A stretch of 64,000 bases of DNA from Natronobacterium haloterrestre. GTDB taxonomy: Archaea; Halobacteriota; Halobacteria; Halobacteriales; Natrialbaceae. The stretch is from assembly GCF_900112205.1 (NCBI RefSeq), contig NZ_FOKW01000002.1, positions 1-64,000 on the forward strand, written 5' to 3'. A model generated the notes under the pieces. The model made no database searches and was not told the origin of the DNA. It worked only from the letters and a program-made list of their open reading frames with translations. Shown piece by piece: positions 62,647-64,000 of the stretch; position 1 is the stretch's first letter; each line of letters begins with the position of its first letter. Made by a program: the position numbers and the translations under genes.

Positions 62647-64000
62647 ATGCGGTTATCCACCGCCGTTACGCTCGCCCTCATAGCCCTCCTCGTTACGCCC
62701 GCCGTGGGGGCGGTGGCCGCCGTACCGTCGGATTCGGGGTTCGTTTCCGAACCGAACCCCGACGTCGGATCCGAACTGGACCCGGACCCGGTTCCGGCCC
62801 AAGCCCCGGATTCGGCGCTATCGCCGACGGTGACCGAACGGTCTCCGTCCACGCTGTCCGGGACAGGGACAGCGGATGCGACGTCTTCTCCACGCATCCA
62901 AGCTAATACCGTCGCCTCCGACCGCGAACCGCTCGAGCCCGCAGATCCCGGACAGATAATTCGGCTATCCGTTCGTGACGACGGCGACGTCAACTGGTCG
63001 ATCGAGAGCCGGTTCCTGCTGGTCGGTGAGGAAGACGAAGAGACGTTCCAGGAACACGCCCAGGCCGTCGTCTCCGGTCAGCGGGGCGTCGGCTACGACA
63101 TCCAGTCGTTCGAGACCGCGCTCGAGGCGGCCGAGGCGGAGACCGACCGCGACATGGATATCGTCGACGCAGGCTGGGACGAACCGCGAACGGAGCCGTA
63201 CGAACCGTTCGAAGACGGCGGTGACGACGCCCTCTTAGGCGACAGGAATTCGGAAAACGAGACCGTCAAAGTCGGTATCATCTCTTACTCGCTGACCTGG
63301 GAGAACTTCGCTACGGTCGACGACGAGCGCGTCTACTTCGGAGACGCATTCCAGTCCCCGCAGGGGACCTGGTTCCCGAGCCTGACCGACGACCAACGGC
63401 TCGTCGTCGAGTCGCCCCCGGGATACGCCCTCGAGACGCCGACCAACCTCACCTGGGACGGCCCACACCAGTTCGAGGACGGCGAACTCGAGATCGTCTT
63501 CGTCCGCGGACCGTCTACGTCTACGGGGGCGTGGTTCGACTGGTCGGTCGCCGGTGGGCTCCTGGTCGCCATCGTCGGCGCTGTGGGCGGGTACGCCCTC
63601 TACCGCTATCTGGGGGCCGACGGGGACGGCTCGCCGCTCGAGCGACTCCCGGTCGTCGGGAGCGAATCGGACGGCGGAGCAGTAGCGGACGGGCGTCGTT
63701 CCGATACCGCCGACGGCACACCGAAGGCGGCGTCGGTCGACGACGCCACTCGAGAGCCGGACACACAGTTCCAGTACGAGGAAGATATCGACGACGACAT
63801 CGATCCCGAACTGCTGGCGGACGAGGAGCGCGTTCATCGGCTGCTCAAGCAAAACGGCGGCCGGATGAAACAGGCCAACATCGTCAAGGAAACCGGCTGG
63901 TCGAACGCGAAAGTTTCGCAACTGCTCTCGCAGATGGACGAGGACGGCGAGATCGAGAAACTCCGGATCGGCCGCGAGAACCTGATCACGCTGCCGGACG
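62647..64000 (+). CDS. Membrane-anchored HTH regulator (DUF7345/DUF7343-like), cut by window edge
   Basis: Runs off the right edge with no stop; 451 codons are visible. A signal peptide (MRLSTAVTLALIALLVTPAV) is followed by an extracellular DUF7345-like domain (GQIIRLSVRDDGDVNWSIES; VKVGIISYSLTWENFATVDD), a TM near residue 302 (VAGGLLVAIVGAVGGYALYR), an acidic linker and a C-terminal winged helix (VHRLLKQNGGRMKQANIVKE; GWSNAKVSQLLSQMDEDGE), as in DUF7343. The plan is an outside sensor with a cytoplasmic DNA-binding domain. Targets unknown; the divergent DUF7096-like gene is a natural candidate. Confidence 0.8.
   Translation, partial: MRLSTAVTLALIALLVTPAVGAVAAVPSDSGFVSEPNPDVGSELDPDPVPAQAPDSALSPTVTERSPSTLSGTGTADATSSPRIQANTVASDREPLEPADPGQIIRLSVRDDGDVNWSIESRFLLVGEEDEETFQEHAQAVVSGQRGVGYDIQSFETALEAAEAETDRDMDIVDAGWDEPRTEPYEPFEDGGDDALLGDRNSENETVKVGIISYSLTWENFATVDDERVYFGDAFQSPQGTWFPSLTDDQRLVVESPPGYALETPTNLTWDGPHQFEDGELEIVFVRGPSTSTGAWFDWSVAGGLLVAIVGAVGGYALYRYLGADGDGSPLERLPVVGSESDGGAVADGRRSDTADGTPKAASVDDATREPDTQFQYEEDIDDDIDPELLADEERVHRLLKQNGGRMKQANIVKETGWSNAKVSQLLSQMDEDGEIEKLRIGRENLITLPD

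Overview
The window is chromosomal DNA from a haloarchaeon, probably of the Natrialbaceae (Natrinema, Haloterrigena or Natronorubrum type). The signs are high G+C, strongly acidic proteins, TATA boxes about 25 nt before leaderless starts, Tat and lipobox signals, an A-type ATP synthase, a proteasome-activating nucleotidase, pyruvoyl arginine decarboxylase and many haloarchaea-only families. The genus is inferred from gene content only. No rRNA, tRNA or CRISPR array was seen.

Layout. 1-0.9 kb: a VapB/VapC pair whose toxin gene is cut by the end of an IS605-type element. 0.9-3.1 kb: two taxis proteins, CheF and a HEAT-repeat partner, which in Halobacterium link the Che system to the archaellum. 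3.3-8.6 kb: a Tat lipoprotein, a large CARDB-like surface protein and an IS1341-type tnpB element whose end supplies the surface gene's stop codon. 8.6-18.2 kb: mostly core genes (small zinc protein, PadR and TetR regulators, ribosomal protein S6e, beta-CASP nuclease, HemG-like flavodoxin, SolA-like oxidase) and small haloarchaeal proteins. 18.2-26.4 kb: a secretion and surface locus with DUF5305 protein, Ser/His signal peptidase, several DUF1102/camelysin-like exported proteins and a membrane-anchored DUF7344 regulator. It is partly AT-rich and carries two promoters with the same sequence and spacing. This is my main candidate for an under-described system: an archaeal counterpart of the bacterial SipW-TasA matrix-fibre locus.

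26.4-47.7 kb: metabolic and housekeeping genes (LLM oxidoreductase, aconitase, dUTPase/dCTP deaminase-like enzyme, 6-phosphogluconate dehydrogenase, HpcH aldolase, sulfatase-like enzyme, TruA, NifU-like scaffold, two peptidases, PAN, arginine decarboxylase), small membrane proteins and one orphan protein with a PD-(D/E)XK-like motif. 47.8-59.6 kb: the A-type ATP synthase set on the minus strand (atpH-I, then K-E-C-F-A-B, then D). A phosphate transporter and a membrane protein with five 12-residue repeats lie between atpB and atpD, and a 338-bp promoter-bearing gap separates atpI from atpK. 59.8-64 kb: a methyltransferase, a lone archaeal pilin, and a divergent pair of an exported DUF7096-like protein and a membrane-anchored HTH regulator that runs off the right edge.

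DUF numbers are from memory of family signatures and were not searched. Operon and promoter statements are read from spacing and motifs.
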